From Cyanocohniella sp. LLY (lineage in GTDB: Bacteria; Cyanobacteriota; Cyanobacteriia; Cyanobacteriales; Nostocaceae): DNA of 44,506 bases. The stretch spans positions 1-44,506 of the forward strand of contig JAKOMP010000049.1 in NCBI GenBank assembly GCA_022241785.1, written 5' to 3'. Made by a program: the position numbers and the translations under genes. The notes below the pieces were generated by a model. The model worked only from the letters and a program-made list of their open reading frames with translations. It was not told the origin of the DNA and ran no database searches. Positions 31,666 through 41,492 of the stretch are shown here, piece by piece. How positions within the stretch are numbered: position 1 is the first letter of the stretch; every line of letters begins with the position of its first letter.

Positions 31666-33198
31666 TTAAGCGTAATTTAATACTTCTGCCATTTGCTGCA
31701 CATTAACCAAACTATTTGCACACAAAATCCCCGAAGCCGCCACAGCAGGTACTCCAATTCCCGGCATAGTGCTATCACCCACACGATACAAACCTTTAAT
31801 TGGCGATCGCGTGCTGGGAAACATCCCCTTACCAGCAGCTATAGCAGGCCCATAAGTTCCCTGATATCTTCTTAAATAATGAGCATGAGTTAAAGGTGTG
31901 CCAATAAGTTCTAATTCCACACGTTCACGAATATTTGGAATCACTTTTTCTAAAGCACCATATAAAGATTGAGCTTTCTGTTTTTTCTTTTCTTCATACT
32001 CATCATTTCGTTCCCAGCCAGCAAAAGATTCCAAAGTATAAGCATGAACCACATGATGTCCCTCTGGTGCTAAACTTTTATCCCAAACACTGGGAATAGA
32101 AATCATGCAAGTATTACCTGGTACAGTGATATCTTGGCTTGAATCATGAACTACCACATGATGACCGGTTAAATTCTCTAACCCATTCGCCCGGATACCT
32201 AAATGTAAATGCATAAAACTTGCCACGGCTGGCGTATCCAATGCCGCTTGTCGGTAAGATGCAGGTAAATCTTCAGGGCGTAACAAATGATTGTAAGTAT
32301 CCCAAATGGTTGCATTGGAAATTACTACAGGTGCTTGGAGAACTTCACCATTTTGCAACCGTACTCCCACAGCTTGACCCGATTCCACCAAAATTTGCTC
32401 GACATGACACCCCAGGCGTAACTGACCCCCCCAGCGTTCTAAACCCCGCACCAAGGCTTTCACCAACGCCCCACTACCCCCCACAGGATACTCAACCCCA
32501 GCACGGGAGCGTTCGCCCAACATAAAAGCCACCTCCGGGGCAATTGTGCCGTGTGCTTTTAAGCCAGAGAGTAAAAAGCATTCTAGGTCAATGAGTCGCC
32601 GTACCCAAGAATCTTGCACTGTGCTATCCATAATATTGCCAACAGATGCTTGAACAATGGGCAAATAAGGCAGCATTTTTAGTAAAGATGGCAAGTAACG
32701 TTTTATTAACACCAAAATCACCTGCCAATCTGACCTCAAAGCCAACGTAGGAATACCCTTCATCGCCTCATATAGCCCTAACAAGCGTTCGGCAAATTGC
32801 TGAAATTCTCTAGCACCTTGGGGCGTAATTTTTTGCAACTCATGACGATATTTTTCAACATTGCCATAAACGGCAAAAGTCGCTTCCGGAAAGTGGTAAA
32901 GTCCCAATGGATCATAGGGTATAACTTGAAGAGATTCACCTAAAACTTCAAGAACTTGTTTTACAGGATTCAAGCTTTGCTCTTGGGTCAGACCACAATA
33001 GAAAGAGGGGCCAGAATCAAATTCAAAACCCCTACGTCTAAAACTATGGGCTGCACCGCCAGGAATTGCATGGCTTTCACACACAATTACCCGCTTACCA
33101 TAACGCGCCAGTAAACCAGCTGCACATAACCCGCCAATACCGCTACCGATAACGATGACATCACTTTGAGAGTCCTGAGTTGTGAGTGCTGAATTCAT
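31666..33198 (-). CDS. FAD-dependent carotenoid isomerase/desaturase-family oxidoreductase
   Basis: 510 residues from the ATG at 33196-33198 (MNSALTTQDSQSD). A start 21 bases upstream would lie inside a tandem repeat and is unlikely. The dinucleotide-binding motif is VIVIGSGIGGLCAAGLLARY (about 14-33), with an acidic CE at the end of the second strand. The C-terminal FAD motif is GLYRVGDSTMPGIGVPAVAA. This is the CrtI/CrtH (carotenoid isomerase)-related family. Substrate could be a carotene or another polyene; CrtH itself, CruE and CrtO are relatives that motif reading cannot separate. It is divergent from the MlaF gene with 41 bp between the start codons. Confidence 0.8.
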   Translation of the reverse strand: MNSALTTQDSQSDVIVIGSGIGGLCAAGLLARYGKRVIVCESHAIPGGAAHSFRRRGFEFDSGPSFYCGLTQEQSLNPVKQVLEVLGESLQVIPYDPLGLYHFPEATFAVYGNVEKYRHELQKITPQGAREFQQFAERLLGLYEAMKGIPTLALRSDWQVILVLIKRYLPSLLKMLPYLPIVQASVGNIMDSTVQDSWVRRLIDLECFLLSGLKAHGTIAPEVAFMLGERSRAGVEYPVGGSGALVKALVRGLERWGGQLRLGCHVEQILVESGQAVGVRLQNGEVLQAPVVISNATIWDTYNHLLRPEDLPASYRQAALDTPAVASFMHLHLGIRANGLENLTGHHVVVHDSSQDITVPGNTCMISIPSVWDKSLAPEGHHVVHAYTLESFAGWERNDEYEEKKKQKAQSLYGALEKVIPNIRERVELELIGTPLTHAHYLRRYQGTYGPAIAAGKGMFPSTRSPIKGLYRVGDSTMPGIGVPAVAASGILCANSLVNVQQMAEVLNYA

Positions 33199-33205
33199 AT
33201 TTACC

Positions 33206-33240
33206 TGACCAATGACCAATGATTAATGACTAACGACTAA
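33206..33240. repeat. TGACCAA-type tandem repeat in a divergent promoter
   Basis: Units TGACCAA, TGACCAA, TGATTAA, TGACTAA, CGACTAA. They nearly fill the space between two divergent start codons (33198 and 33240). The last A of the repeat is the first base of the MlaF-type ATG. The same unit is seen at 6531-6573. Confidence 0.8.
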
Positions 33241-34022
33241 TGAAGGAACCACTAATTGAACTCAAAGGCATTTTTAAGTCCTTTGGTAGCAATAAAGTTT
33301 TAGATAATGTAGACTTGACAATTTATCGGGGAGAAGCAGTAGGGATTATTGGGCCTTCCGGGACAGGGAAATCAACAGTTTTACGCATTATTGCCGGGTT
33401 AATGACACCTGATGCTGGAGAAATTTATGTCCAGGGAGTACGGCGAAACGGGTTAATCGAGGATGGTGCTGATCCCATTGACATTGGCATGGTATTTCAG
33501 CAAGCGGCATTATTTGATTCGTTGACAGTAGATGAGAACGTAGGTTTTTTACTTTATCAACATTCAAAAATACCGCGATCGCGGATTCGGCAAATAGTCA
33601 AAGAAAAACTAGATATGGTAGGTTTGCCAGGAATCAGTCATCTTTACCCGGCGGAACTATCTGGGGGAATGCGAAAACGCGTGAGTTTTGCCCGTGCGAT
33701 TATCTCGAACCCCGAAAACCTTTCAGAAGGCCCAGAAGTTTTACTATACGATGAACCAACAGCTGGACTTGACCCCATTGCCTCAACAGTGATAGAAGAT
33801 CTAATCCGGCAATTACAACTTACACAGGGAGTCTGTAGCACTTATGCGATAGTTACGCATCAAGACAGCACCATTCGCCGCACCACTGATAGACTAATTT
33901 TTCTTTATCAAGGTAAAGTGCAGTGGCAAGGTACAGTGAGTGACATCGATAGCACAGAGAATCCTTTAATTAGACAATTTGTCAGCGGCAGTGTCAAAGG
34001 CCCAATTCAGGTGGCTGGCTAG
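33240..34022 (+). CDS. mlaF: MlaF-type ABC transporter ATPase
   Basis: 260 residues with Walker A GPSGTGKST (38-46), a Q-loop (MVFQQAALFDSLTV), the signature LSGGMRKRVSFARA, and Walker B VLLYDEPTAGLDPIAS. The LSGGMRKR form and DSLTVDENV are those of the Mla/Ttg2A lipid-transport ATPases. It would drive phospholipid traffic between inner and outer (or thylakoid) membranes with an MlaE permease, not encoded here, and the MlaD-type protein just downstream (13 bp). The ATG at 33240 is at the edge of a tandem repeat with no clear Shine-Dalgarno. Confidence 0.88.
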   Translation: MKEPLIELKGIFKSFGSNKVLDNVDLTIYRGEAVGIIGPSGTGKSTVLRIIAGLMTPDAGEIYVQGVRRNGLIEDGADPIDIGMVFQQAALFDSLTVDENVGFLLYQHSKIPRSRIRQIVKEKLDMVGLPGISHLYPAELSGGMRKRVSFARAIISNPENLSEGPEVLLYDEPTAGLDPIASTVIEDLIRQLQLTQGVCSTYAIVTHQDSTIRRTTDRLIFLYQGKVQWQGTVSDIDSTENPLIRQFVSGSVKGPIQVAG

Positions 34023-34035
34023 GTGGGAAAAAAAT

Positions 34036-35520
34036 ATGCGAGATATCATCACAAACCGCTTCGCGTCTAAGCGGACATTAAGAGAAGGCTCAGTAGGGTT
34101 ATTATTTCTACTGGGAATAGGGGCATTTGTCGTGATTGTCTTGTGGTTGAATAGATTTACAGCTACTAGCAATTCATATAAATTTATTGCTGAATTTGCC
34201 AACGCCGGTGGTATGCAAAGAGGCGCACCAGTTCGTTACCGTGGCGTGAAAGTCGGCAATATTTCTCGAGTTCAACCAGGGCCAAACACTGTCCAAGTAG
34301 AAATTGAAATTGCCTCAGCTGATTTAATTATTCCCCGTGATGTGGTAATTGAAGCGAATCAGAGCGGCTTAATTAGTGAAAGCATCATCGATATTGTACC
34401 TAGAAGGTCTTTACCTACTGGGGTGACTATTGCTAAACCATTAGATAGAAATTGTGATCCAAGCCTGATAGTTTGTCAGGGTTCGCGGTTAAGCGGTCAA
34501 ATTGGCATTAGTGTTGATGAATTGATTCGCAGCTCCACTAATTTAGCCACTACATACAATGACCCCCAATTTTATCAAAGACTGAATCGACTTTTAGAAA
34601 GCTCAACAGAAGCCGCTACTGGCGTAGCCGAACTCAGTCAAGATATTCGCGGTTTGAGTCAAAGCTTTCAACAACAGCTAGGCACATTTGCATCCACAGC
34701 TAATTCAGTCCAAAGAGCAACCAATGCACTCACTACATCTACAACTAGAACAGTAGATCAATTAGGTGTAACCGCAGGTGAATTTAGTAGTACGGCAACT
34801 CAAGCTAATCGTCTGCTGAATAACCTGGATGATTTGGTCACAACCAATCGTTCTACGCTGGTTGGCGCTTTGAATAATATTACCGAAACGAGTAATCAAT
34901 TACGTGTGACAGTTAGTAGCCTATCGCCTGCTGTGAATCAGTTAACCCAAGGCGAACTACTCAATAATTTAGAATCACTTTCGGCTAATGCAGCACAAGC
35001 CTCAGCTAATTTACGTGATGCGTCCAACACCTTAAATGATCCTCAGAATTTATTATTAGTACAACAAACCTTAGATTCAGCCAGGGTGACGTTTGAAAAT
35101 ACCCAAAAAATTACATCTGATTTAGATGAATTGACTGGTGATCCTGCTTTCCGGCAAAATCTACGGCAGTTAGTCAATGGTTTAAGCGGCTTGGTGTCTT
35201 CTACAGAACAAATGCAAGAACAAGTGAAAGTTGCTGCTACTTTAGATTCGGTAAAAGCTGAAATTAGCACACCTGTTGTTAAAAGCCCTACTGTTAAAAA
35301 AGCTCCAGTTAGCAAATCACCAGTTAACAAACCCGACATTTCAATTTCTCTCCCCACCCCAAAGCAACAGGCGCTAAATATTAATCCCTTACCTGCTGCT
35401 GTAGAACTTGCTGAACCCAACCCTCAACCAACCCCCAGTCTAGCAATTACAGAATCACCCCAAGAAAAGTTATTAAAGCAACTACGACAGTATGGAGAAG
35501 AGCGGAAATTGGATGAATGA
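34036..35520 (+). CDS. mlaD: MlaD/MCE-domain substrate-binding protein
   Basis: 494 residues from the ATG at 34036 (MRDIITNRFASK). An earlier in-frame ATG at 33979 would overlap the ATPase gene and is less likely. One N-terminal membrane helix (about 18-38) is followed by an MCE domain at 45-125 (FANAGGMQRGAPVRYRGVKV). A long helical, Ser/Thr/Asn-rich region to about 410 and a Pro/Lys-rich tail come next. MCE proteins form hexameric lipid channels in the periplasm, and the long helical part could form a barrel toward the outer membrane. It is co-transcribed with the ATPase. Confidence 0.87.
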   Translation: MRDIITNRFASKRTLREGSVGLLFLLGIGAFVVIVLWLNRFTATSNSYKFIAEFANAGGMQRGAPVRYRGVKVGNISRVQPGPNTVQVEIEIASADLIIPRDVVIEANQSGLISESIIDIVPRRSLPTGVTIAKPLDRNCDPSLIVCQGSRLSGQIGISVDELIRSSTNLATTYNDPQFYQRLNRLLESSTEAATGVAELSQDIRGLSQSFQQQLGTFASTANSVQRATNALTTSTTRTVDQLGVTAGEFSSTATQANRLLNNLDDLVTTNRSTLVGALNNITETSNQLRVTVSSLSPAVNQLTQGELLNNLESLSANAAQASANLRDASNTLNDPQNLLLVQQTLDSARVTFENTQKITSDLDELTGDPAFRQNLRQLVNGLSGLVSSTEQMQEQVKVAATLDSVKAEISTPVVKSPTVKKAPVSKSPVNKPDISISLPTPKQQALNINPLPAAVELAEPNPQPTPSLAITESPQEKLLKQLRQYGEERKLDE

Positions 35521-35550
35521 GGGGGATGAGGGCGATGGAGTTAAGTTTTC

Positions 35551-35586
35551 CCTCCCTACTCCCCACTCCCTACTCCCCACTCCCTA
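35551..35586. repeat. Heptanucleotide tandem repeat (CTACTCC/CCCACTC)
   Basis: Alternating CCCTACT and CCCCACT units between mlaD and the DUF3288 gene. It is the reverse-complement relative of the GGGAGTA array at 17574-17620. Confidence 0.85.
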
Positions 35587-35589
35587 TTT

Positions 35590-35886
35590 CTAATTCCAAT
35601 CCTGTTCTTCCTTTTTGCCGCGACTTTTATAAATTCCTCCCTTATCATGCATTTTGCGAGTTTTTTCCAAAAGTTCAGCTTCAGTTAAACCCCACTGCTG
35701 TAAGACTTTATCTAAATCTTTTTGAATGTCTCTGGCTCCAGGAAAGCCTTGATAACGAATCCGTAGCCTAGCCAATTCGGCTAAATTGTAGTCCGTTGGC
35801 TCTTGAGCGAGTAAAATATCAATAGAGGGGCGATCGCGGTTGTAAAGTGGGTGTTGTTGATCTTTACTTCCGTGTAATTCAGACAT
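35590..35886 (-). CDS. DUF3288 family protein
   Basis: 98 residues, matching the cyanobacterial DUF3288 family over its length: KDQQHPLYNRDRPSIDILLA, PTDYNLAELARLRIRYQGFPGA, then DLDKVLQQWGLTEAELLEKTR and a basic YKSRGKKEEQDWN end. It is soluble and highly charged. The function is unknown. It is convergent with mlaD and divergent from clpC. Confidence 0.85.
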   Translation of the reverse strand: MSELHGSKDQQHPLYNRDRPSIDILLAQEPTDYNLAELARLRIRYQGFPGARDIQKDLDKVLQQWGLTEAELLEKTRKMHDKGGIYKSRGKKEEQDWN

Positions 35887-36120
35887 AGTTTATACCTTTA
35901 GTCGGATTATTAATTCAACCAAAATCTAGAGTCCAGAGTCTTGCCTTCGCGCCATAATGAATGAAGACGGCAACCACACCTGATCCCATACGGCTCTCAC
36001 CACTGCCATTACATGTTAAATAAAGATACATTATCTTTAAGAAAATACAAGAAAGTTTAAATGAGGGTGAATTGATTTATCTCACCCAAACTCCAAGCAG
36101 CAAGGGAGCAATAACCCGCT

Positions 36121-38565
36121 ATGTTTGAACACTTCACTTCCGAAGCCATTAAAGTAATTATGCTAGCTCAGGAGGAAGCCCGTCGCCTGGGACACAATTT
36201 TGTAGGAACTGAACAAATTCTCCTGGGTTTGATTGGAGAAGGAACTGGGGTTGCTGCTAAAGTGCTGGCCGAATTGGGCGTTACTCTCAAAGAAGCACGT
36301 CGGGAAGTAGAAAGGATTATTGGTAGAGGTTCTGGTTTTGTACCACCAGAAATTCCTTTTACCCCCAAAGTAAAAAGCTTATTCGAGCAATCGTTTAGAG
36401 AAGCTAATAGTCTGGGACATAACTACATCAACACTGAACACTTACTCTTGGGATTGACCGAGGCCGGTGAAGGTGTCGCCGCCAAAGTGCTACAAAATCT
36501 AGGGGTTGACCTCAAGAGTGTTCGTACAGCAGTCATCCGTCGTTTAGGTGAAGGTGTATCTGCCTCTGTTTTCTCTGGTGGTGGCAGTGCCAAACGCACC
36601 CAAAACCTGAGTGTAGAAGAATATGGCAGAAATCTCACCAAAATGGCGCAAGAAGGTAAGCTTGACCCTGTAGTCGGTCGGGCCAAAGAAATTGAGCGTG
36701 CCATTCAAATTCTCGGTCGCCGGACGAAAAATAACCCAGTATTGATAGGTGAACCAGGAGTTGGTAAAACTGCGATCGCAGAGGGTCTAGCACAACGGAT
36801 CGTCAATCAAGATGTGCCAGAAATTTTGCTAGATAGGCAAGTTATCAGCCTAGATATGGGTTCACTAGTTTCTGGAACTCGCTTTCGTGGAGACTTTGAA
36901 GAACGCCTGAAGAAAATTGTCGAAGAAGTCCGTTCTGCTGGCAATATCATTCTCGTAATTGACGAAGTTCATACCTTAGTTGGTGCTGGTGGTACAGAAG
37001 GCGGTTTGGATGCAGCCAATATCCTCAAACCTGCCTTAGCACGGGGAGAACTCCAGTGTATTGGTGCAACTACCCTGAATGAGTACCGTCAACACATTGA
37101 GCGTGATGCAGCCTTAGAGCGGCGTTTCCAATCGATTTTAATTGGCGAACCATCAGTAGAGGAAACCGTTGATATTCTCTACGGCTTGCGCGGTGCTTAT
37201 GAGCAGCACCACAAAGTACACATTTCTGATGAAGCTGTTTTAGCAGCAGCCCAATTGTCAGATCGTTACATAAGCGATCGCTTTTTACCAGATAAAGCCA
37301 TTGACTTAATTGATGAAGCTGGTTCCCGCGTCCGGCTACGCAACTCTCGCATTTCTGCCAATAAAGAACTCAAACAGCAATTAGTCGGTGTGACTAAAGC
37401 CAAAGAGGAAGCCGTCAGAATGCAGAATTTTGACAAAGCTGGAGAACTGCGCGACGAAGAAATCAAATTGGCAGCAGAATTGCACACCGATAAAGCTGTC
37501 TTACCTCCCGTTGTGGATGAGGAAGACATTGCTCAAATCGTCGCTTCTTGGACAGGCGTACCAGTCAACAAACTCACTGAATCTGAGTCAGAGTTGCTGT
37601 TGCACCTAGAAGACACACTCCACGAACGCTTAATTGGCCAAGAACAAGCAGTTACAGCCGTATCTCGCGCCATCCGTCGTGCCAGAGTGGGGTTAAAGAA
37701 TCCCAATCGTCCAATTGCTAGTTTTATTTTCTCTGGGCCTACCGGAGTTGGTAAGACAGAATTAGCCAAATCCTTAGCATCGTACTTCTTCGGTGCTGAA
37801 GAAGCCATGATTCGCCTGGATATGTCCGAATACATGGAAGGACATACCGTATCCAAGCTCATTGGTTCACCTCCTGGTTACGTAGGATACGACGAAGGTG
37901 GACAACTTACCGAAGCCGTGCGGCGCAAACCATACTCAGTGCTGCTATTCGACGAAATCGAAAAAGCGCACCCCGATGTATTCAATATGCTGCTGCAACT
38001 CTTGGATGACGGTCATCTTACCGATGCCAAAGGTCGGAAAGTGGACTTCAAGAACACGCTAATTATTTTGACTTCCAACATTGGTTCTAAGGTAATTGAA
38101 AAAGGTGGCGGCGGCTTAGGCTTTGATTTCGATACTCAAGCCGATGCTAGTTACAACCGTATTCGTAACTTAGTTAATGAGGAACTGAAGGCTTACTTCC
38201 GTCCTGAATTTCTCAACCGCTTGGATGATATTATCGTCTTCACTCAACTTTCCAAGGATGAAGTCAAGCAAATTGCTGACATCTTGCTGCGTGAAGTTGC
38301 TAGCCGTTTGACTGAAAAAGGCATTATCCTCGAAGTTACAGACCGCTTTAAAGAGCGTGTAGTCGAAGAAGGCTATAACCCCAGCTACGGTGCTAGACCG
38401 TTACGTCGGGCAATTATGCGCTTGTTAGAAGATCCTCTGGCCGAAGCAATGTTATCTGGTGAAGTCCACGATGGAGTTACAGCCATTGTCGATGTTGATG
38501 ATGACAATCAGGTGAGAATACAAGGATCAGAAAAACGTGAATTACTATTAGCTAATGCTAATTAA
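36121..38565 (+). CDS. clpC: ClpC, ATPase subunit of the Clp protease
   Basis: 814 residues, full length. Two Clp-N repeats lie at about 5-70 and 80-140. AAA1 has GEPGVGKT (210-217) and DEVH (281-284). A UVR-type coiled middle segment spans about 423-450 ([14 protein letters not shown]). AAA2 has GPTGVGKT (539-546). The conserved cyanobacterial/chloroplast ClpC unfolds substrates for ClpP3/R and is essential in Synechococcus. A GGGAG precedes the ATG at an unusually long 13 bases. A terminator follows at 38616-38647. It is transcribed alone. Confidence 0.96.
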   Translation: MFEHFTSEAIKVIMLAQEEARRLGHNFVGTEQILLGLIGEGTGVAAKVLAELGVTLKEARREVERIIGRGSGFVPPEIPFTPKVKSLFEQSFREANSLGHNYINTEHLLLGLTEAGEGVAAKVLQNLGVDLKSVRTAVIRRLGEGVSASVFSGGGSAKRTQNLSVEEYGRNLTKMAQEGKLDPVVGRAKEIERAIQILGRRTKNNPVLIGEPGVGKTAIAEGLAQRIVNQDVPEILLDRQVISLDMGSLVSGTRFRGDFEERLKKIVEEVRSAGNIILVIDEVHTLVGAGGTEGGLDAANILKPALARGELQCIGATTLNEYRQHIERDAALERRFQSILIGEPSVEETVDILYGLRGAYEQHHKVHISDEAVLAAAQLSDRYISDRFLPDKAIDLIDEAGSRVRLRNSRISANKELKQQLVGVTKAKEEAVRMQNFDKAGELRDEEIKLAAELHTDKAVLPPVVDEEDIAQIVASWTGVPVNKLTESESELLLHLEDTLHERLIGQEQAVTAVSRAIRRARVGLKNPNRPIASFIFSGPTGVGKTELAKSLASYFFGAEEAMIRLDMSEYMEGHTVSKLIGSPPGYVGYDEGGQLTEAVRRKPYSVLLFDEIEKAHPDVFNMLLQLLDDGHLTDAKGRKVDFKNTLIILTSNIGSKVIEKGGGGLGFDFDTQADASYNRIRNLVNEELKAYFRPEFLNRLDDIIVFTQLSKDEVKQIADILLREVASRLTEKGIILEVTDRFKERVVEEGYNPSYGARPLRRAIMRLLEDPLAEAMLSGEVHDGVTAIVDVDDDNQVRIQGSEKRELLLANAN

Positions 38566-38615
38566 CGTGCATAGTAACTCAGTTTTTTAGCGAGTAATTT
38601 ACTAACGTAAAATTG

Positions 38616-38647
38616 ACCCCTGGTAGAGATATCAGGGTATTTTTATT
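38616..38647 (+). terminator. Rho-independent terminator of clpC
   Basis: CCCTG (38618-38622) and CAGGG (38633-38637) form a stem around a 10-base loop, followed by TATTTTTATTT. It starts 51 bp after the clpC stop. Its far end touches the stop of the facing Uma2 pseudogene. Confidence 0.65.
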
Positions 38648-39021
38648 TAACCCCCCATTTTCAACCAACTAAAAACTTGATTAACAGTTAGCGTCAAGTC
38701 AATTTCTGGTAAAACAGGTAAACAATCTTCTCCTTGAAGTAGTTCCTAACTTTTCACGGTATCTGGAAAACCTCTCTCTAAATCTCTCTCCTGCGAGGAG
38801 AGAGACTTTGATTTCTCCCCATTCCCTCGTAGGGAAGGGGGCTGGGGGGTTAGGTTTTGCGTTGCCTTTTCCACATGACGTGAAAAGTCAGGAAGTAGTT
38901 CTGGTTGTTGTCCAGGTAAAAATACTAAAATACTCCAGTCATCAGGATCAAGAAACCATCCCAAATTGCTGCCATATTTTAAACAATGGAGAATATTACC
39001 AATAACAAAGATTTGTCCTCA
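38647..39021 (-). pseudogene. Uma2-family gene fragment, interrupted by a MITE
   Basis: Two separated pieces of a Uma2 (DUF820) C-terminus are readable on the minus strand: GNILHCLKYGSNLGWFLDPD then SILVFLPGQQPELL (down to about 38893), and after the inserted element LLQGEDCLPVLPEIDLTLTV then NQVFSWLKMGG-stop (to 38647). Removing the 148-bp element and one 8-bp duplicate joins QPELL to LLQGED in frame. Upstream of about 39021 a stop codon breaks the frame and the N-terminal half of the nuclease-like domain is missing. So the gene is decayed twice. A 72-codon frame through both parts is a by-product. Confidence 0.8.
38745..38892. mobile_element. 148-bp MITE with 14-bp inverted ends and 8-bp target duplication
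   Basis: The left end CCTAACTTTTCACG (38745-38758) and right end CGTGAAAAGTCAGG (38879-38892) are inverted copies with one mismatch. They are flanked by AAGTAGTT at 38737-38744 and 38893-38900, a perfect 8-bp direct duplication. There is no frame for a transposase. The interior holds a hairpin of CTCTCTCCTGCGAGGAGAG type and a GGGAAGGGGGCTGGGGGG stretch often seen between cyanobacterial genes. The ends and duplication define a non-autonomous element. Confidence 0.88.
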
Positions 39022-39106
39022 GTTTAGCAGTAGATTGAACGAACATGCCCCTTTCCTAGTTGAAACCAGAAGGAGGCATATTCAAACAGCAGCAACAATC
39101 TTTTAA

Positions 39107-39841
39107 TTATTGACTTTTTAACACCCCCGTTTCTTGCTGTATGGGCAAGACATCTAAAATATCGATTTGAGCGCAATATTTTAAATCTTCATGACCTTCA
39201 AGGCGTAATAACCTTTTACCGTGACTAGCTTGGTGGAATAATCCCAATAAGTCATTTTGCCACTGGGAGTAAAGAGCGATCGCACTAATTAACTCATCGT
39301 TACCAGCTAAATCATCTGGGGATAATTGAGACTTTTCTACAAGACTATAAGCGATCGCCCCGGCGCATACTGTATCTTCTAAAGAAAAACTTCCTTCCCA
39401 ACCAGAACCGACAATCCACACTATCTCTGGTTGTTTTTCCCAGAGATAATGCACCACCGCCGCCCGGTTAATCAAAGCTGCGGCGATGACAGTTGGGGAG
39501 TGTTGTATCCGTTGTAAGGCGCGAGTCCCATTAGTGGTACTGATAAACAAACGTCGCCCCTGGACTACTTCCGGTGTGCAGTCGAGGGGAGAATTACCTA
39601 ATTCAAAGCCAGTTACCTTAGCGCCGCCGCGTTCTCCAGCCCTCAGTCGTTTTTCTGATGGCCATTTTTCGCTGACTGCAATTAGTTGATCTAAGTCACT
39701 GAAAGCTTGCACAGCTTCGCCTCCAGATGCCAAGACAGTGGCTATTGTGCTAGTAGCTCGCAAAACATCAACTACGATCGCGCAGTCTGGAGTTTTGTCC
39801 GTGGGAGTCAATTCCGGAGTGTGGTATATGAATAGCTTCAC
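39107..39841 (-). CDS. comB: 2-phosphosulfolactate phosphatase-family protein (ComB)
   Basis: 244 residues, the family length, from GTG at 39839-39841. Characteristic blocks: [19 protein letters not shown] (21-39), [27 protein letters not shown] and [18 protein letters not shown]. ComB hydrolyses 2-phosphosulfolactate in archaeal coenzyme M synthesis. Cyanobacteria keep the gene without making coenzyme M, so the substrate here may be another phospho-compound. It stands alone, minus strand, divergent from the BlaI-type gene. Confidence 0.87.
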   Translation of the reverse strand: MKLFIYHTPELTPTDKTPDCAIVVDVLRATSTIATVLASGGEAVQAFSDLDQLIAVSEKWPSEKRLRAGERGGAKVTGFELGNSPLDCTPEVVQGRRLFISTTNGTRALQRIQHSPTVIAAALINRAAVVHYLWEKQPEIVWIVGSGWEGSFSLEDTVCAGAIAYSLVEKSQLSPDDLAGNDELISAIALYSQWQNDLLGLFHQASHGKRLLRLEGHEDLKYCAQIDILDVLPIQQETGVLKSQ

Positions 39842-40122
39842 GCGCTGGATACACCTGCTCTAAATACTGTTACCGAGATTACATTCTAATTGGTGTCATT
39901 CACCATAATCACAGTTAAAGTCAGAGTATTTCTTATCTTTAGGCAAGAGTATTCATTATCTTAGATGGGGGATTTGCAGCCAAGGAACACAAACAGCGGT
40001 AATCTGAAAACAGAATCAACCTGCTAAAACAGTCTTTTACGCAGTTTCAGCTTGGTAAATAGAGCCGGAATTTTTGCATCTCATCCGCTGATCCAACATC
40101 TAAAATCCGTGACAAAATCAAT

Positions 40123-40545
40123 ATGGCACCTTTACCCGACTATCGCCCTAAACAACTGTCTGTAGGCCCTTTGGAAGCAGAAATTTTAAATATTATCTGG
40201 GAATTGGGTTCAGCTACAGTCAAGGATGTACACGATCGCATTCTCTCTGACCCGAACCGAGAATTAGCTTATACTTCTGTCACCACAGTCATGCGCCGCC
40301 TGACAGATAAGGGTTGGTTAACCTGTAATAAACAAGGACGGGCATTTTATTGGCAACCCAAGTTAACAAAGCAGCAAGCACAGGTAATTAAGGCCCACGA
40401 CCAGTTACAACGGTTTTTAGCCGTGGGCAACCCTGATGTGATTGCTGCCTTTGCTGATAGTCTAGATGAAGCCGCCAGCGAGCAATTAGAAGCGATCGCT
40501 AAACGCATTCAAGCCGCACGCCAAGCCAGGGAGGAACAACAATAA
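40123..40545 (+). CDS. BlaI/MecI/CopY-family repressor
   Basis: 140 residues with the N-terminal winged helix of the family: LSVGPLEAEILNIIWELGSA, then TVKDVHDRIL, and YTSVTTVMRRLTDKGWL as recognition helix, with the wing ending RAFYWQP. The C-terminal helices dimerise. Such repressors sit on palindromic operators and are cut by a partner M56 protease. The next gene is such a protease, with a TAATG stop-start overlap. It probably controls its own operon. No operator was identified with certainty. Confidence 0.88.
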   Translation: MAPLPDYRPKQLSVGPLEAEILNIIWELGSATVKDVHDRILSDPNRELAYTSVTTVMRRLTDKGWLTCNKQGRAFYWQPKLTKQQAQVIKAHDQLQRFLAVGNPDVIAAFADSLDEAASEQLEAIAKRIQAARQAREEQQ

Positions 40546-41402
40546 TGCATCTGATGATGATTTTGACTGCTTTGACAGTTGCTTGGAGTTTAAGATGCTC
40601 TGGGAATCATCTCCAAAGTAACTGGGGTGTCCGGTGGCGGCGATCGCTATTTTTATTTCTCTTTCCGCCATTATTAATTTTTATGACGGCGATCGCTGTT
40701 TTATTTATGGGACCCCAAGGCAATATGGGTGGGGTACATACTGGCTGGTTAAGCTATGAATTTGCGTTAACTTGTCTAGCTTTTTTTGCTATTTTATGCA
40801 TTAAATTGTCTTTCCAAGGTTGGCAATCTGTGGAATCTGCTCGTCAATCTCCTTTGGTGCATCTTGGAGGTAAACAAGTTAGATTACTGAACACAGACGC
40901 ACCGTTTGCTGGTCAAATTGGCTTTTGGCATCCAGAACTAGTAGTTAGTCAAGGATTACTGCAAACCCTCTCCCCAGACCATGTAGATAGTGTCTTGGCA
41001 CATGAACAAGGACACTATCATTACCGCGACACATTTTGGTTTTTCTGGCTGGGTTGGGTACGCGCTTGTACTAGTTGGTTGCCCAATACAGATGCTTTGT
41101 GGGAAGAATTATTAGCTTTGCGTGAATTACGTGCTGACAGTTACGCTGCGTCACAAGCAGACCCGCTTTTGTTAGCAGAGTCATTGCTAATGGTGGTGAG
41201 TAACAGCAGTGTATCATCAGAAATTTGCTGTGCAGCTTTAGGGTCTAGCGGAGGCGATACCTACGGTGGTAGGCTACGCTTAGAACAGAGAATAGAAGCT
41301 TTATTAGCACCACCAGAACCCACACCAGAAATCAACTGGCATTACTGGAATAGTTTTCTCCTGGCCTTTATACCACTAGTGAGTGTGATGTTTCATACAT
41401 AA
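40545..41402 (+). CDS. M56-family membrane metallopeptidase (BlaR1/MecR1-like, no sensor domain)
   Basis: 285 residues. N-terminal membrane segments are at about 4-18, 34-55 and 69-88, with a short one near the C-terminus (SFLLAFIPLVSVM). The zinc site is LAHEQGHYHY (His153, Glu154, His157), with a later acidic helix LRELRADSYA as third ligand. BlaR1 has an extra beta-lactam-binding domain that is absent here, so another signal must act. Overlap with the BlaI-type gene indicates an operon and a protease-repressor relay. Confidence 0.87.
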   Translation: MHLMMILTALTVAWSLRCSGNHLQSNWGVRWRRSLFLFLFPPLLIFMTAIAVLFMGPQGNMGGVHTGWLSYEFALTCLAFFAILCIKLSFQGWQSVESARQSPLVHLGGKQVRLLNTDAPFAGQIGFWHPELVVSQGLLQTLSPDHVDSVLAHEQGHYHYRDTFWFFWLGWVRACTSWLPNTDALWEELLALRELRADSYAASQADPLLLAESLLMVVSNSSVSSEICCAALGSSGGDTYGGRLRLEQRIEALLAPPEPTPEINWHYWNSFLLAFIPLVSVMFHT

Positions 41403-41492
41403 GCGGGAAAATTAGGTCACATCAAAACAAGAATCTGGCGCTACACACTCAGGTATCCAGTGATTCATGCCAAATCCTCTTGCTGATAGGAA

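Noticed and set aside
35928-36010. Possible small RNA ahead of clpC
   Set aside because: Some GC-rich blocks and short complementarities, but no stable hairpin with a terminator.
38746-38964. A 72-codon minus-strand frame and a 65-codon plus-strand frame
   Set aside because: Both cross the MITE boundary. The minus-strand one mixes Uma2 codons with element sequence and the plus-strand one reads the element itself.
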